Notes: generated from the letters alone by a model not told the origin. A stretch of 64,000 bases of DNA from Undibacterium_A arcticum (GCF_042660705.1 NZ_JBHSUQ010000001.1), one strand, 5' to 3'; counted from the stretch's first letter, positions 27,774 to 38,612 are shown. A program made the numbers and translations.

Positions 27774-27850
27774 AGCGATAAATCATACCGCATGCCGCGG
27801 GTGAAAGGCGGGTGAAATGGATTACTGCAATTGCTGGCAGCCCAATCGCG

Positions 27851-28789
27851 CTAGTCGCCACTCATCGCATTGCGCTGGCGCTCGATGAAATCTTCCAGCG
27901 TGTTGATGCCACGCAACTGCAGGATGGTATTGCGCACTGCGGCCTCCAGCAGCACCGCGATGTTGCGGCCGGCGGCGACCGGGATCACCACCTTGCGCAC
28001 CGGCAGGCCAAGCACATCTTCGGTTGGCGCCTGCAGCGGCAGCCGCTCGACATCCTCTTCCAGCGTGCTGCGACGAACCAGATGCACGATCAGCTTCAGC
28101 CGCATCTTGCGCCGCACCGCTGTCTCGCCAAAGATCGCGCGGATATCGAGCAGGCCGAGACCGCGCACTTCTAGCAGATTTTGCAGCAGCGGCGGGCAGC
28201 GGCCTTCGATCATGTGCGGTGCGATGCGCGAGAACTCGACCGCGTCATCGGCCACCAGGCCGTGGCTGCGCGAAATCAGCTCCAGCCCGAGCTCGCTCTT
28301 GCCGAGGCCAGATTCACCGGTGATCAGCACGCCGACGCCAAGCACGTCCATGAATACGCCGTGCATCATGATGTGCTGGGCCAGCTTCTTCGACAGATAG
28401 ACACGCAGGAAGTCGATCACTTCTGCCGCCTGCAATGGCGTCGAAAACAGCGCGATATTCTTGTCGTCGCAAATCGCGAGGATGTCCGGCGGCGTCTCCA
28501 GACTCTCGGCGATGATGAAGGCGGGCGGTTCGCCGGCCACCAGGTCGTGGATGTGGCGGGTGCGCGACTCCTGTGTCAGATGCTGAAAATACTTGATTTC
28601 CTGATGGCCGAATACCTGGATCCGGCCCGGATGAATCAGGTTCAGATGGCCAACCTGGTCGGCGGCCGATGCGGTATCGCCTGAAATCAGCCGTTCGCCG
28701 CCGGTGAAACCGGCAAACCAGCCGAGTTGCAGCGATACACGGTTGTCGTCGTACAGGCGTTGTATCGTCAGCGTAGTGGTCAGGGGCAT
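27851..28789 (-). CDS. hprK: HPr kinase/phosphorylase
   Basis: HprK phosphorylates HPr on a regulatory Ser and also removes that phosphate. The C-terminal kinase has Walker A GVLITGESGLGKSELGLELI, then GLVADDAVEF and the HprK signature GLGLLDIRAIFGETAVR; the N-terminal half is the usual substrate-like domain. The length of 312 residues is normal. In Proteobacteria that lack sugar PTS permeases, hprK is linked to ptsN and tunes nitrogen-PTS-type regulation; this neighbourhood fits that pattern. Confidence 0.96.
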   Translation of the reverse strand: MPLTTTLTIQRLYDDNRVSLQLGWFAGFTGGERLISGDTASAADQVGHLNLIHPGRIQVFGHQEIKYFQHLTQESRTRHIHDLVAGEPPAFIIAESLETPPDILAICDDKNIALFSTPLQAAEVIDFLRVYLSKKLAQHIMMHGVFMDVLGVGVLITGESGLGKSELGLELISRSHGLVADDAVEFSRIAPHMIEGRCPPLLQNLLEVRGLGLLDIRAIFGETAVRRKMRLKLIVHLVRRSTLEEDVERLPLQAPTEDVLGLPVRKVVIPVAAGRNIAVLLEAAVRNTILQLRGINTLEDFIERQRNAMSGD

Positions 28790-28905
28790 GATGGTTCAGC
28801 GTGGTTGCGGGCAACCAATATTATGCGCCAGTTGCAGATGCGTTAGGCGTTGTCGCTTGTCCCGGCCGGCAATAACACGCGCAGCAGCGTCGCATTTGCC
28901 GGCGA

Positions 28906-29379
28906 CTATGCGGCCGATTGCATGCTCGGTTGCCAGCCGACAATGCGCTGGTGAACCACCGCCGCATCCGTTTCGGTCGCGAGCGTATTGCGAAATGCGT
29001 CGTCAGAAAACATTTCGGCGATCTCGGACAGGATTTCCAGATGGTGCTGCGTCACATGATCGGGAATCAGCAGAAACACCAGCAGCGTGACCGGTTCGCC
29101 GTCGGGCGACTCGAATGGAATCGGCTCGGCCAGCCGCACAAATGCAGCCAGCGGCGCCTTCAGTCCCTTGATCCGGCCGTGCGGTACCGCCACGCCGTGA
29201 CCGAGTCCGGTCGAGCCGAGTCGCTCGCGCGCGAACAGATTGTCTGACACGGTCGAACGGGCAATGCCGCAATTGTTTTCGAAGATCAGGCCGGCTTGCT
29301 CGAACGCGCGCTTCTTGCTGGAGACTTCCAGGTCGAGTACCACATTGTTCTTCGACAGGAGTTTGGCGAGGTTAGTCAT
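28906..29379 (-). CDS. ptsN: Nitrogen-regulatory PTS protein EIIA-Ntr
   Basis: PtsN is the phosphoacceptor of the nitrogen-related phosphotransferase chain and regulates targets by protein contact. The active-site His67 lies in GLGHGVAVPHGRIKG, followed by PIPFESPDGEPVTLLVFLLI, all typical. Its 157 residues are normal. It heads the ptsN-hprK-rapZ run. The genes that usually precede it in Burkholderiales (rpoN and hpf) are absent; pagP lies there instead. Confidence 0.96.
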   Translation of the reverse strand: MTNLAKLLSKNNVVLDLEVSSKKRAFEQAGLIFENNCGIARSTVSDNLFARERLGSTGLGHGVAVPHGRIKGLKAPLAAFVRLAEPIPFESPDGEPVTLLVFLLIPDHVTQHHLEILSEIAEMFSDDAFRNTLATETDAAVVHQRIVGWQPSMQSAA

Positions 29380-29756
29380 TTTTATTCAGAATTGTGCGGT
29401 GCACAAAAGGTGGTTCCGTGCGAATTATAGGCTTCTTTCCGGATAGTGCAACGATTGCCAGGAGCGCAATACGGGACCCCGGAACCCTTCACATCAACAA
29501 TTTAAAAATACTGCATGGTGTATATCTCATTGCCCTTTCAAGGCGCTCGGAATTAGCCCGGTTGCGTCGAACAATGGCCAATACTCCCTTGTAATATTGA
29601 AGTAGAGGAATATTCCATGAAAATATTGTCAAATAATTATCTAATAGAGTTCTGCTTCAAGTCGCAAGCCGTGGTTAAAAAGGCGCCTGCCACGCGCACG
29701 CTGTATTTCCGTGTCTGGTCGCGTCGCCAGACGCCTGACGGCGTCGACCAGACCAT
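29380..29756. other. Intergenic stretch upstream of ptsN
   Basis: No supported gene. It should hold the ptsN promoter (29380-29460). A degenerate copy of the ATACTG...GTATAT palindrome lies at about 29508-29525, and a hairpin lies at 29713-29753. A 71-codon open frame from 29617 has a plausible ribosome site but no recognisable protein and runs through the hairpin. Confidence 0.4.
29713..29753 (-). terminator. Hairpin at the end of pagP
   Basis: GTCTGGTCG (29713-29721) and CGACCAGAC (29745-29753) pair over nine bases around a G+C-rich inner loop, directly after the pagP stop. It lacks a T run on the minus strand, so terminator function is tentative. Confidence 0.4.
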
Positions 29757-30425
29757 TCAATCAAAACTAAAACGCGCAAAAAAGAACAGCACATCGCCGT
29801 TGTTGCCATCCCTCGACAGGCGCGGCACATAGGTCGCCATCAGCTTCGCGCTGCTGGTGCCGATCGCACCGACCGGCAGCACGGCGGGAAACGGCACGCC
29901 ACTATACATATCCGCGCGACTGATCATCAGTGCGGTATAGCCGCCGGCAACTTCCAGCCCGCTCCCGAGCAACGGCCAGCTCCACAAGTGCGCGTAACCG
30001 GCCATCAGCTGCGGCTTGAAATGCGAATCGGAGAAGCCGAATGCAAACAATGATTCTTCATCGCCGCCGTCGTTGCGCAGCGTCTTGCCGACACCCGCAC
30101 CCCAGGCGTGCCGCTCGTTCAGCTCGCGTATCCGTTCGGCGGTATACGTGTTGCGACCGTGGTGAATGTAGCCGGACAGATACAGATCGTTCTGGTGGAC
30201 CGCCGTGATCTGGTCGGCCTTGTCCCGGATCTTCTGCCACCAGTCGCGTGACTCGGCTTGCTGCGCGTTGGCGCGGCCGGGCAGCATTGCCAGTGGGAAA
30301 ACAAGGAAGGACAGGCACCGGGTGGCGCGCCATAAATGCGCGATAAGGACGTTGCCGCCAGCCGCCGGTGTCGCTGGTGCCGCTGGCATACTTCTGTTAT
30401 CGAACGAGTATATTGAAATTCCCAT
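29757..30425 (-). CDS. pagP: Lipid A palmitoyltransferase PagP
   Basis: PagP is an outer-membrane beta-barrel enzyme that moves palmitate from phospholipid to lipid A. After a hydrophobic export segment (CLSFLVFPLAMLPGRANA), the mature part has the family's amphipathic start (SRDWWQKIRDKADQIT), DLYLSGYIHHGRNTY with the catalytic His, and the closing strands (GTSSAKLMATYVPRLS; GDVLFFFARFSF) ending in an aromatic residue. The 222 residues include a longer than usual N-terminus; the true start may be further downstream, nearer the signal peptide. It is a solitary gene between ptsN and queF. Confidence 0.85.
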   Translation of the reverse strand: MGISIYSFDNRSMPAAPATPAAGGNVLIAHLWRATRCLSFLVFPLAMLPGRANAQQAESRDWWQKIRDKADQITAVHQNDLYLSGYIHHGRNTYTAERIRELNERHAWGAGVGKTLRNDGGDEESLFAFGFSDSHFKPQLMAGYAHLWSWPLLGSGLEVAGGYTALMISRADMYSGVPFPAVLPVGAIGTSSAKLMATYVPRLSRDGNNGDVLFFFARFSFD

Positions 30426-30673
30426 GATGAATTGGCGGGAATCCTTGTGTCATTGACTGAGTATGTTGGTGCGTTGGTCTGCGGTGGCATGGTTGTGGTG
30501 CCAGACTAGCGCGGGCCCACCATGCGTTTTTTTTTCCTGCATCTATTCCATGCATTCAAGATAATGCAATAAGTCTTGTCGTCAATTGATCAGGCGCAAT
30601 AGGCCGTCGCTGGCGACCGGGCCCTTGTTGCGCTGGCGCAGCAAGGCATCAAATCGATGGTTGTTGGGGCGCT

Positions 30674-31508
30674 CTACTGGCGGGCGTTGCGCAGATTCGA
30701 CGGTCGCGGTCCGCCGCTGAAATTGCTGCGCCAGGGATTGATATCGAGTCCGCCGCGCCGCGTGTAGCGCGCATAGACTGCCAGCTTGTGCGGCGCGCAC
30801 TGGCGCAGGATGTCGATAAAAATACGCTCCACGCATTGCTCATGGAACTCGTTGTGATCGCGAAAGCCGATCAGGTATTTAAGCAGGCCTTCCTGATCGA
30901 TCTGCGGTCCGACGTAGCGGATTTGCACGCTGCCCCAGTCTGGCTGACCGGTCACCAGGCAGTTCGATTTCAACAGATGCGACACCAGCGTTTCTTCCAC
31001 CGGGGTTTGGTCGTGAGCGGTTTTCAGCAGCGATGAATCCGGCGTGTAGCTATCGACCTCGATATCGAGCCGGTCCAGCAGCAAGCCGTCCAGTTCTCCC
31101 ATCGCGAGCGTCGCGAAATTGTCCGGCGTGGTCAAGCTAATTTGCACCGGTGCGCCGAAACCGGCGGACAGGTCGGCACGCAGCAATTCCAGCAACGCGT
31201 CGACATCCGCCAGCCGGGTCTGGTTGAACGAATTGAGGTACAGCTTGAACGATTTCGACTCGATGATATTCGGTGAATCCGCCGGCACCATCACGCGTGC
31301 AATCGCGATCTGCGGCTTGCCGCGCAGGTTCAGCCACGACAGCTCGTAGGCGTTCCACAGGTCAATGCCGAAATGGCAGCGTGCCGAGGTCGCCGCCGAT
31401 GCCGAGCTCGGCGCGCTTGCCCAGGCGCGCGATCGGAAACAGCAGCGACGGCGCGTACTGGCTGACGTAGGTGGAGGGTTTGCCTAACGGCGAATTTTCT
31501 GCGGACAT
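30674..31508 (-). CDS. queF: NADPH-dependent 7-cyano-7-deazaguanine reductase, frame broken at a T run
   Basis: QueF reduces preQ0 to preQ1 in queuosine synthesis. The main frame shows SNCLVTGQPDWGSVQIRY with the catalytic Cys and the substrate-contact HNEFHEQCVERIF of the long (YqcD-type) QueF. The N-terminus is in another frame from the ATG at 31508: MSAENSPLGKPSTYVSQYAP to LGTLPF, after which GIDLWNAYELSWLNLRGKP resumes. The break is at 31371-31373, where TTT on the coding strand would give P-F-F-G-I-D if it were TTTTT. Corrected length is about 278 residues, normal for the long form. It follows ilvA in the same direction. Confidence 0.9.
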
Positions 31509-31548
31509 GGCAAGGCTCTTAATCTCTAACTTTAATCAATAATCATGC

Positions 31549-31565
31549 GGTGCGCAGCGCGCACC
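31549..31565. other. Small hairpin between ilvA and queF
   Basis: GGTGCGC and GCGCACC form a perfect 7-bp stem with a three-base loop, 13 bases after the ilvA stop. It may stabilise the ilvA transcript or attenuate read-through into queF; no T run follows. Confidence 0.35.
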
Positions 31566-31577
31566 GGCGGCAAGCCG

Positions 31578-33116
31578 TCACCCCAGGAACAGCTTGTACG
31601 CCGGATTCGCACTCTCGTCCCAATGCGGATAACCGAGAGTCGTCAAAAACGCGCGGAACGCCTTCATTTCGTTTTTCGGCACCTGGATCCCGACCAGGAT
31701 GCGGCCGTAATCGGCGCCGTGGTTGCGGTAGTGGAACAGGCTGATATTCCAGTTCGGCGCCATGCTCGACAGGAAGCGCGTCAGCGCGCCCGGCCGCTCG
31801 GGGAATTCGAAACGGTAGATCAATTCATTCTGCGCCAGCGCGCTCTTGCCGCCGACCAGGTGGCGGATGTGCAACTTGCCCAGCTCATCGTCGGTCAGGT
31901 CGAGCGTCCTGAAACCGTGCTTCTCGAAATTCTTCGCGATCTTGCCGGATTCATCGCGGTCGGCGATCTGGATGCCGACGAACACGTGCGCTTCCTTTTC
32001 ATCGCTGATGCGGTAGTTGAACTCGGTGACGTTGCGCGGGCCGACCAGTTCGCAGAAACGCTTGAAGCTGCCGCGCTCTTCCGGGATCGTGACTGCGAAC
32101 ACCGCTTCGCGCGCCTCGCCGACTTCGGCCCGTTCGGCCACGAAGCGCAGGCGGTCGAAGTTCATGTTGGCGCCGCAGGCGATCGTCACCAGCGCTTCAT
32201 TCTTGAGCGGCTTCTTGCCGGCCTTGGCGCCGCTGTTTTCCCGTTCCACATAGGCCTTGGCGCCGGCCACGGCCAGTGCGCCGGCCGGTTCCAGAATGCT
32301 GCGCGTGTCCTGGAACACGTCCTTGATGGCGGCGCACACCGCGTCGGTGTCGACCAGGATCACTTCGTCGACATACAGTTTGGCGAGGCGGAAGGTTTCT
32401 TCGCCGACCAGCTTGACCGCGGTACCGTCGCAGAACAGGCCGACATCGGCCAGTGCCACCCGGCGCCCGGCGTTCAGGCTGCGCGCCATGGCGTCGGAAT
32501 CGGTGCTCTGCACGCCGATGATCTTGATCTCCGGGCGCACCGCCTTGACGTAGGCCGCGACGCCGGCGATCAGGCCGCCGCCACCGATCGCGACGAAAAT
32601 CGCATGGATCGGGCCGGCGTGCTGGCGCAGGATTTCCATGCCGATTGTGCCTTGCCCGGCGATCACGTCGGGATCATCGAACGGGTGGACGAAGGTCAGC
32701 TTGTGCTTCTTTTCCAGCGTCAGCGCGTGCTCGTAGGCATCGGTAAACGAATCGCCGAACAACACGACCTCACCGCCGCGCGCCCTGACCGCGTCGATCT
32801 TGACCGGCGGTGTGGTGGTCGGCATCACGATCATGGCCTTGCAGCCGAGCTTGGCCGCCGACAGCGCGACGCCCTGCGCGTGGTTGCCGGCCGAGGCGCA
32901 GATCACGCCGCGCTTCAATTGGGCCGGCGTCAGGTGCGCCATCTTGTTGTAGGCGCCGCGCAGCTTGAAGCTGAACACGCTTTGCATGTCTTCGCGCTTG
33001 AAATAAATCTGGTTGCCGATGCGTTCTGACAGGGTCGGTGCCAGCTCCAGCGGCGTTTCAAAGGCAACGTCATAAACGCGTGCGGTCAGGATTTTTTTCA
33101 GGTAGTCGATGGTCAT
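31578..33116 (-). CDS. ilvA: Threonine ammonia-lyase, biosynthetic
   Basis: IlvA deaminates threonine to 2-oxobutanoate with pyridoxal phosphate, the first step to isoleucine. The cofactor Lys is in FSFKLRGAYNKMAHL (Lys51), and the glycine-rich phosphate loop reads AIGGGGLIAGVAAYVK. Two ACT-like regulatory domains follow (EERGSFKRFCELVGPRNVTE and EFPERPGALTRFLSSMAPN), so this is the long, isoleucine-inhibited biosynthetic type. I start at the ATG at 33116 (MTIDYLKKIL); the frame stays open upstream, but those residues do not look like enzyme. Length 512. Confidence 0.96.
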   Translation of the reverse strand: MTIDYLKKILTARVYDVAFETPLELAPTLSERIGNQIYFKREDMQSVFSFKLRGAYNKMAHLTPAQLKRGVICASAGNHAQGVALSAAKLGCKAMIVMPTTTPPVKIDAVRARGGEVVLFGDSFTDAYEHALTLEKKHKLTFVHPFDDPDVIAGQGTIGMEILRQHAGPIHAIFVAIGGGGLIAGVAAYVKAVRPEIKIIGVQSTDSDAMARSLNAGRRVALADVGLFCDGTAVKLVGEETFRLAKLYVDEVILVDTDAVCAAIKDVFQDTRSILEPAGALAVAGAKAYVERENSGAKAGKKPLKNEALVTIACGANMNFDRLRFVAERAEVGEAREAVFAVTIPEERGSFKRFCELVGPRNVTEFNYRISDEKEAHVFVGIQIADRDESGKIAKNFEKHGFRTLDLTDDELGKLHIRHLVGGKSALAQNELIYRFEFPERPGALTRFLSSMAPNWNISLFHYRNHGADYGRILVGIQVPKNEMKAFRAFLTTLGYPHWDESANPAYKLFLG

Positions 33117-33358
33117 GGGTGGGCGCGTCAGGATTGATCGGTCGTGGCTCGCGGCCGTCAGGACGGCGAGCCGGGGCTGCAAACGCACGGCTTGTGGCCG
33201 CTATGGTGCGTCTGTGGTGCGTCTATGGTGCTTCTGTGCGGTGCGATTGGCGCGCGGATCTGCGCGGCGTCCCGGCATGCTGGCGCCGGAATGTGGATTG
33301 TAGAGCACGAATTGCTCAACATTATAATGGACGTTTTTCCACCAGCCCATCCGCCAGA

Positions 33359-33850
33359 ATGATCGAATCCGCAATCCTGTGGCTGTTGGCGTTATTGGCG
33401 TTGCCGCAAGTCGGCCTGTCTGCCGTGTTCCTGGTCAGTTTCGTCGCGGCGACGCTGGTGCCGATGGGTTCGGAGCCAACCGTGTTTGCAGTAATCAAGG
33501 CCAACGATGCGCTGTTCTGGTCCGCGATTGCGGTGGCGACCGCCGGCAATACATTGGGCGGCGCGCTCAATTACTGGATCGGCTACGGCGCCAGCAAGCC
33601 CTTCAGCCGGGAGCGCGCCAGTCGCTGGTTTCGCTGGATCGAACAGTACGGCGCGAAGAGGATGCTGCTGGCGTGGCTGCCGGCCATCGGTGACCCGATT
33701 TGTACGCTGAGCGGCTGGTTGCGGCTGCCGTTCTGGTCCAGTGTGGCCTATATGGCGATCGGGAAATTCGCGCGCTATGTGACGGTCACCTGGCTCTTGC
33801 TACGTGTACCGGATGGGTTCTGGCAGCGCATCGCGCATTGGTTGGGCTGA
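33359..33850 (+). CDS. YqaA/DedA-like (VTT domain) membrane protein
   Basis: The 163-residue protein has four to five hydrophobic segments (AILWLLALLALPQVGLSAVF, VSFVAATLVPMGSEP, ATAGNTLGGALNYWIGY) and the SNARE-associated/VTT-type turn GNTLGGALNYWIGYGASK. DedA-family proteins take part in lipid flipping and membrane homeostasis; this short branch (YqaA) is uncharacterised. The ATG at 33359 fits the first hydrophobic segment. It diverges from ilvA across about 240 bases. Confidence 0.85.
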   Translation: MIESAILWLLALLALPQVGLSAVFLVSFVAATLVPMGSEPTVFAVIKANDALFWSAIAVATAGNTLGGALNYWIGYGASKPFSRERASRWFRWIEQYGAKRMLLAWLPAIGDPICTLSGWLRLPFWSSVAYMAIGKFARYVTVTWLLLRVPDGFWQRIAHWLG

Positions 33851-34244
33851 AAATCGCGTCTCTTGTCAAAAGCATACTGGCCCTGTATTTTTGATGCCGG
33901 CGATTTACGGGCGGTATCCGCCATATTTTTGAACATACTCCTCGTGATTGATTTTTTTCGGGCGCTGCCGAGGCGGTCGTGGCGCGCTAAAATCTGCGTT
34001 GCCAGATTCTGAAGATACTGGCCCAGGCAGCCTCGGTGATCGCAAATAAAGCATGGCAAATTGTGATACGCCAACAATTTATTGTCATATCGACAAACTT
34101 GGCGATCGCGGTGACGCCTTGTTGCCCTGGCCAGCCGCGCGTCGCCCGCATGTCACCCACTCTTCGAGCGCCGCATGCTGCGACGCAATACGCTAGAATG
34201 GTCTATTAGGGTCCACGTCAGTCCAGTCAGTCCACACTCAGCCA
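33851..34244. promoter_or_regulatory. Intergenic region with palindrome, upstream of the FAD/Fe-S oxidase
   Basis: No gene. A palindrome, ATACTGG-C-CCTGTAT, lies at 33874-33888 just after the yqaA stop. A TAGAAT hexamer at about 34193-34198 could be the -10 element for the downstream oxidoreductase, whose ATG is at 34245. Confidence 0.4.
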
Positions 34245-37200
34245 ATGAACGCGCCAGCAAAAATCCTAGCCTTAAATCCCGACACTCCGTCAGACGCCCC
34301 GCACAGCGCAGTACCGGCACGCTTGCGCGAAATTCCGTACAACTACACTTCGTTTTCCGATCGTGAAATCGTGATCCGGCTGCTCGGCGAGGAGGCGTGG
34401 CGCCTGCTCGACACCTTGCGCAGCGCGCGCCAGACCGGCCGTTCGGCACGCATGCTGTACGAGGTGCTGGGCGACATCTGGGTGGTGCAGCGCAATCCGT
34501 ACCTGCAGGACGACATGCTGGACAACCCGAAGCGGCGCCAGGCCCTGATCGATGCGCTCAATCACCGCTTGGGCGAGGTCGACAAGCGGCGCGACAGCGG
34601 TGACCTGGATGCACTCGACACAGACGCCCGCACCCGCAGCGCCAGCGTCGCCAGCCTGCTGCAGGCGGCGCGCAAGGCGGTAGCCGATTTTGCCGAAGAG
34701 TTCCGCCAGACCTACGACCTGCGCAAACGCGCGACCAAGGTACTCGGTCGCTATACCGAAAAAGACAATATCAAGTTCGATGGCCTGTCGCGCGTGTCGC
34801 ATGTGACCGACGCCACCGACTGGCGCGTCGAATATCCGTTCGTGGTGCTGACACCGGATACCGAAGACGAGATGGCCGGCCTGGTCAAGGCCTGTATCGA
34901 GCTCGGCCTGACCATCATCCCACGTGGCGGCGGCACCGGCTACACCGGCGGCGCGATTCCGCTGACGCCCTTATCGGCGGTCATCAATACCGAAAAACTG
35001 GAAGCGCTCGGTGAAGTCGAAATGACCATGCTGCCGGGCGTGGATCGTGAATACGCGACCATCTACTCGGGCGCCGGCGTCGTCACCAAGCGCGTCTCGG
35101 ATGCGGCGGAAAAAGCCGGTTTCGTGTTCGCGGTCGACCCGACCTCGGCCGAGGCGTCCTGCATCGGCGGTAACGTCGCGATGAACGCCGGCGGCAAGAA
35201 GGCCGTGCTGTGGGGCACCGCGCTCGACAACCTGGCGTCGTGGCGGATGGTCGACCCGAATGGCGACTGGCTGGATGTGACCCGGATCGACCACAACCTC
35301 GGCAAGATCCACGACGCGCCGCTCGCCAAGTTCAAGCTCGAATGGACCCATCCGGCCGACAAGGGCAACGGTAGGGGCAAGAGCGACGCACCGTTCAAGA
35401 CCGAGATTCTGGAAATCGCAGGCAAGGTGTTCCGCAAGGAAGGCCTGGGCAAGGACGTCACCGATAAATTCCTGGCCGGTTTGCCGGGCATCCAGAAGGA
35501 AGGCTGCGACGGCCTGATCACGTCGGCGCGCTGGATTCTGCACAAGATGCCCAAATTCACGCGCACCGTCTGCCTCGAATTTTTCGGCCAGGCGCGCGAT
35601 GCGATCCCGTCGATCGTCGAAATCAAGGATTACCTGGACGGTCTGCCGCAGAGCGGTGGCGCTGAATACGCGACGATCAAGCTGGCCGGACTGGAACACC
35701 TGGACGAGCGTTACCTGCGCGCGGTCGGTTATGCGACCAAATCGAAACGCGGCGTGCTGCCCAAGATGGCGCTGTTCGGCGACATCGTCGGCGACGATGA
35801 AAACGCGGTGGCGCAAGCGGCCTCGGAAGTGGTGCGCATCGCCAACACCCGCGTCGGCGAAGGCTTCGTCGCGGTATCGCCGGACGCACGCAAGAAATTC
35901 TGGCTCGACCGCGCCCGCACCGCCGCCATCTCGAAGCACACCAATGCCTTCAAGATCAACGAGGACGTGGTGATCCCGCTCGACCGCATGGGTGAATATA
36001 CCGACGGCATCGAACGCATCAATATCGAGCTGTCGGTGCGCAACAAGCTGCAACTGGTCGATGAACTGCGCGCGTTTTTCGCGGCCGGCAATCTGCCGCT
36101 CGGCAAGAGCGAGGACGCCGAAGGCGAAGACATTCCGGCCGCCGCGATGCTGGAAGATCGCGTGGCGCAGGCGCTGCAACTGCTCGACGAGGTCAAGGCG
36201 CGCTGGGCGTACCTGCTGGCCGAACTCGACCAGCCCTTGGTCGCTGCCAAGGCCGAACTGGCGCGCCTGGGCCTGGACAAGCTGTTGCCCGTGTTCGACG
36301 ATCGCTTGGGCAAGCAGCCGCAGGCGAGCCTGTTCGACGTGGTGCAGGACCGCACCGTGCGGGTGTCGTGGAAACAGGAAATCCGCGCCCAGCTGCGCCA
36401 GATCTTCAACGGCGGCGCCTTCAAGCTGATTCTCGACGAATGCAGCGCGATCCATAAGCGCGTGCTGCGCGGGCGCGTGTTCGTCGCGCTGCACATGCAC
36501 GCCGGCGACGGCAACGTGCACACCAATATCCCGGTCAACTCCGATCATTACGAGATGCTGCAGGTTGCGCACGCCGCGGTGGCGCGCATCATGGCGCTGG
36601 CGCGCTCGCTGAACGGCGTCATTTCGGGCGAGCACGGCATCGGCATCACCAAGATCGAATACCTGACGTCGGACGAGATGGACCCGTTCCGCGACTACAA
36701 GATGCGGATCGACCCGGAAGGGCGCTTCAACAAGGGCAAGCTGCTGGCCGGCGCCGACCTGCGCAATGCCTACACGCCTTCGTTCGGCCTGATGGGGCAC
36801 GAATCGCTGATCATGCAGCAAAGCGATATCGGCGCGATCGCCAACAGCGTCAAGGACTGCCTGCGCTGCGGCAAGTGCAAACCGGTCTGTGCGACCCATG
36901 TGCCGCGCGCCAATCTGCTGTACTCGCCGCGCAACAAGATCCTCGCGACCTCGTTGCTGGTCGAGGCGTTTGTATGAAGAGCAGACCCGCCGCGGCATCT
37001 CGATCAAGCACTGGGAAGAGTTCGAGGATGTGGCCGACCATTGCACCGTCTGCCACAAGTGCGTGACGCCATGCCCGGTCGATATCGACTTCGGCGACGT
37101 CTCGATGAACATGCGCAACCTGCTGCGCAAGCTCGATAAGAAATCGTTCAATCCCGGCACCGCGGCGTCGATGTTCTTCCTGAATGCGACCGATCCGGCC

Positions 37201-38268
37201 ACCATCAATGCCACCCGTCAGGTGATGATCGGCTGGGGCTACAAGGCGCAGCGCCTGGGCCACGACTTGCTGAAAAAGTTTGCCAAGAAACAGACCAAGG
37301 CACCCCCTTCGACCGTCGGCAAGGCGCCGATCAAGGAGCAGGTGATCCACTTCATCAACAAGAAGATGCCGGGCAATCTGCCGAAGAAAACCGCGCGCGC
37401 CTTGCTCGATATCGAGGACGACTCGATCGTGCCGATCATCCGCGATCCGCATTCGACCACGGCCGATACCGAGGCGGTGTTCTACTTCCCCGGTTGCGGC
37501 TCCGAGCGCCTGTTTTCGCAGGTCGGCCTGGCGACGCAGGCGATGCTGTGGCAAGTCGGTGTGCAAACCGTGCTGCCGCCCGGCTATCTGTGCTGCGGTT
37601 ATCCGCAGCGCGGCGCCGGCCAGTTCGACAAGGCCGAGAAGATGATGACCGACAACCGGGTGCTGTTCCACCGGGTCGCCAACACCTTGAACTACCTCGA
37701 CATCAAGACCGTCGTGGTGTCTTGCGGCACTTGCTACGACCAGCTCGCAACCTACGAATTCGACAAGATTTTCCCCGGTTGCCGGATCATCGACATCCAC
37801 GAATATCTGCTTGAAAAAGGTGTCAAGCTGGAAGGCGTCAACGGCACCCGCTACATGTACCACGAGCCCTGCCACAATCCGATGAAGCTGCAGGATTCGG
37901 GCAAGACTATCAACGCGTTGATCACGACGGTCGATAACGTCAAGATCGAAAAGAACGAGCGTTGCTGCGGCGAATCCGGCACACTGGCCATCACGCGGCC
38001 CGACATTTCGACCCAGGTGCGCTTCCGCAAGGAAGAAGAGATGCTCAAGGGCGCAGACAAGCTGCGCGCCGACGGCTTCGACGGCGACGTCAAGATTCTG
38101 ACCAGCTGCCCGTCCTGCCTGCAGGGTTTGTCACGCTACAATGATGATTCGGGCACCCAGGCCGATTACATCGTGGTCGAGATGGCCAAGCATCTGCTGG
38201 GGCCGAACTGGCTGCCGGAATATGTAGCCAAGGCGAATAACGGTGGTATTGAGCGGGTGTTGGTGTAG
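34245..38268 (+). CDS. DUF3683-type FAD/4Fe-4S oxidoreductase (D-lactate/glycolate dehydrogenase-like), frame broken at a T run
   Basis: Corrected length is about 1341 residues. In order there are an N-terminal DUF3683 region, an FAD-binding domain (TIIPRGGGTGYTGGAIPL near 225-242), an FAD-oxidase C-terminal part (HMHAGDGNVHTNIPV and GVISGEHGIGITK), two 4Fe-4S clusters (CLRCGKCKPVCATHVP and CTVCHKCVTPCPVDID), and a CCG domain pair (LCCGYPQRGAGQ; ERCCGESGTLA). This fuses what glycolate oxidase keeps in GlcD, GlcE and GlcF. It probably oxidises a 2-hydroxy acid and passes electrons to quinone; the substrate is not known. The break is at 36969-36971 between the two Fe-S motifs: GCGTTTGTATG would give A-F-L-Y-E-E-Q with TTTTT. 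Confidence 0.9.
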
Positions 38269-38327
38269 GCGAAACAGGTTTAACCACCGGCCATTGGCAA
38301 CACATGGTGGTTGGTCAGCTTGATCGG

Positions 38328-38522
38328 CTCCTTCCCCCTGTGAGGGGGAAGGGCGTAGCAGGGAATTCGGGCAGCATGTTGCCCGCCTGCGGAGCGGTAT
38401 CCGCTTACAAGCGGATACGCGCCCTGCAAGGGGGGATGGGGGTGGGCTGGTCGATCAGCGACGTGCATCGTTCATCGACCGCACTACCCCCTCCCTAACC
38501 CTCCCCCTGCAAGGGGGAGGGG
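38328..38522. repeat. Dispersed intergenic repeat, copy 1
   Basis: This and 44352-44573 share a layout: outer arms built on CCCCCTGCAAGGGGGA-type sequence, an AGCAGGGAATTC block, a short variable palindrome, and GCGGTATCCGC...GCGGATA. It fills most of the 344-base gap between the oxidoreductase and the HIT gene and could fold into a long cruciform. No coding capacity is visible; it resembles a non-autonomous mobile repeat. Confidence 0.75.
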
Positions 38523-38612
38523 ATTGACCGTCGCGGCTTGACCTTTACCAACTCGAAAACGGGATCGGCTCCTTCCCGATTGAATCAATAACCAGACTTC
38601 AGACGCACAACG

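Noticed and set aside
29617..29832. A 71-codon frame with a fair ribosome site upstream of pagP's end
   Set aside because: It runs through the hairpin after pagP and into pagP antisense, with no recognisable protein.
34971..37214. Antisense open frame of 747 codons over the FAD/Fe-S oxidoreductase
   Set aside because: High-G+C codon bias on the sense strand opens the opposite frame; its translation is rich in Arg, His, Gln and Val with no domain, and the sense gene is certain. The same applies to long antisense frames at 45834-47558, 41486-43273, 31545-33029 and 11046-12536.
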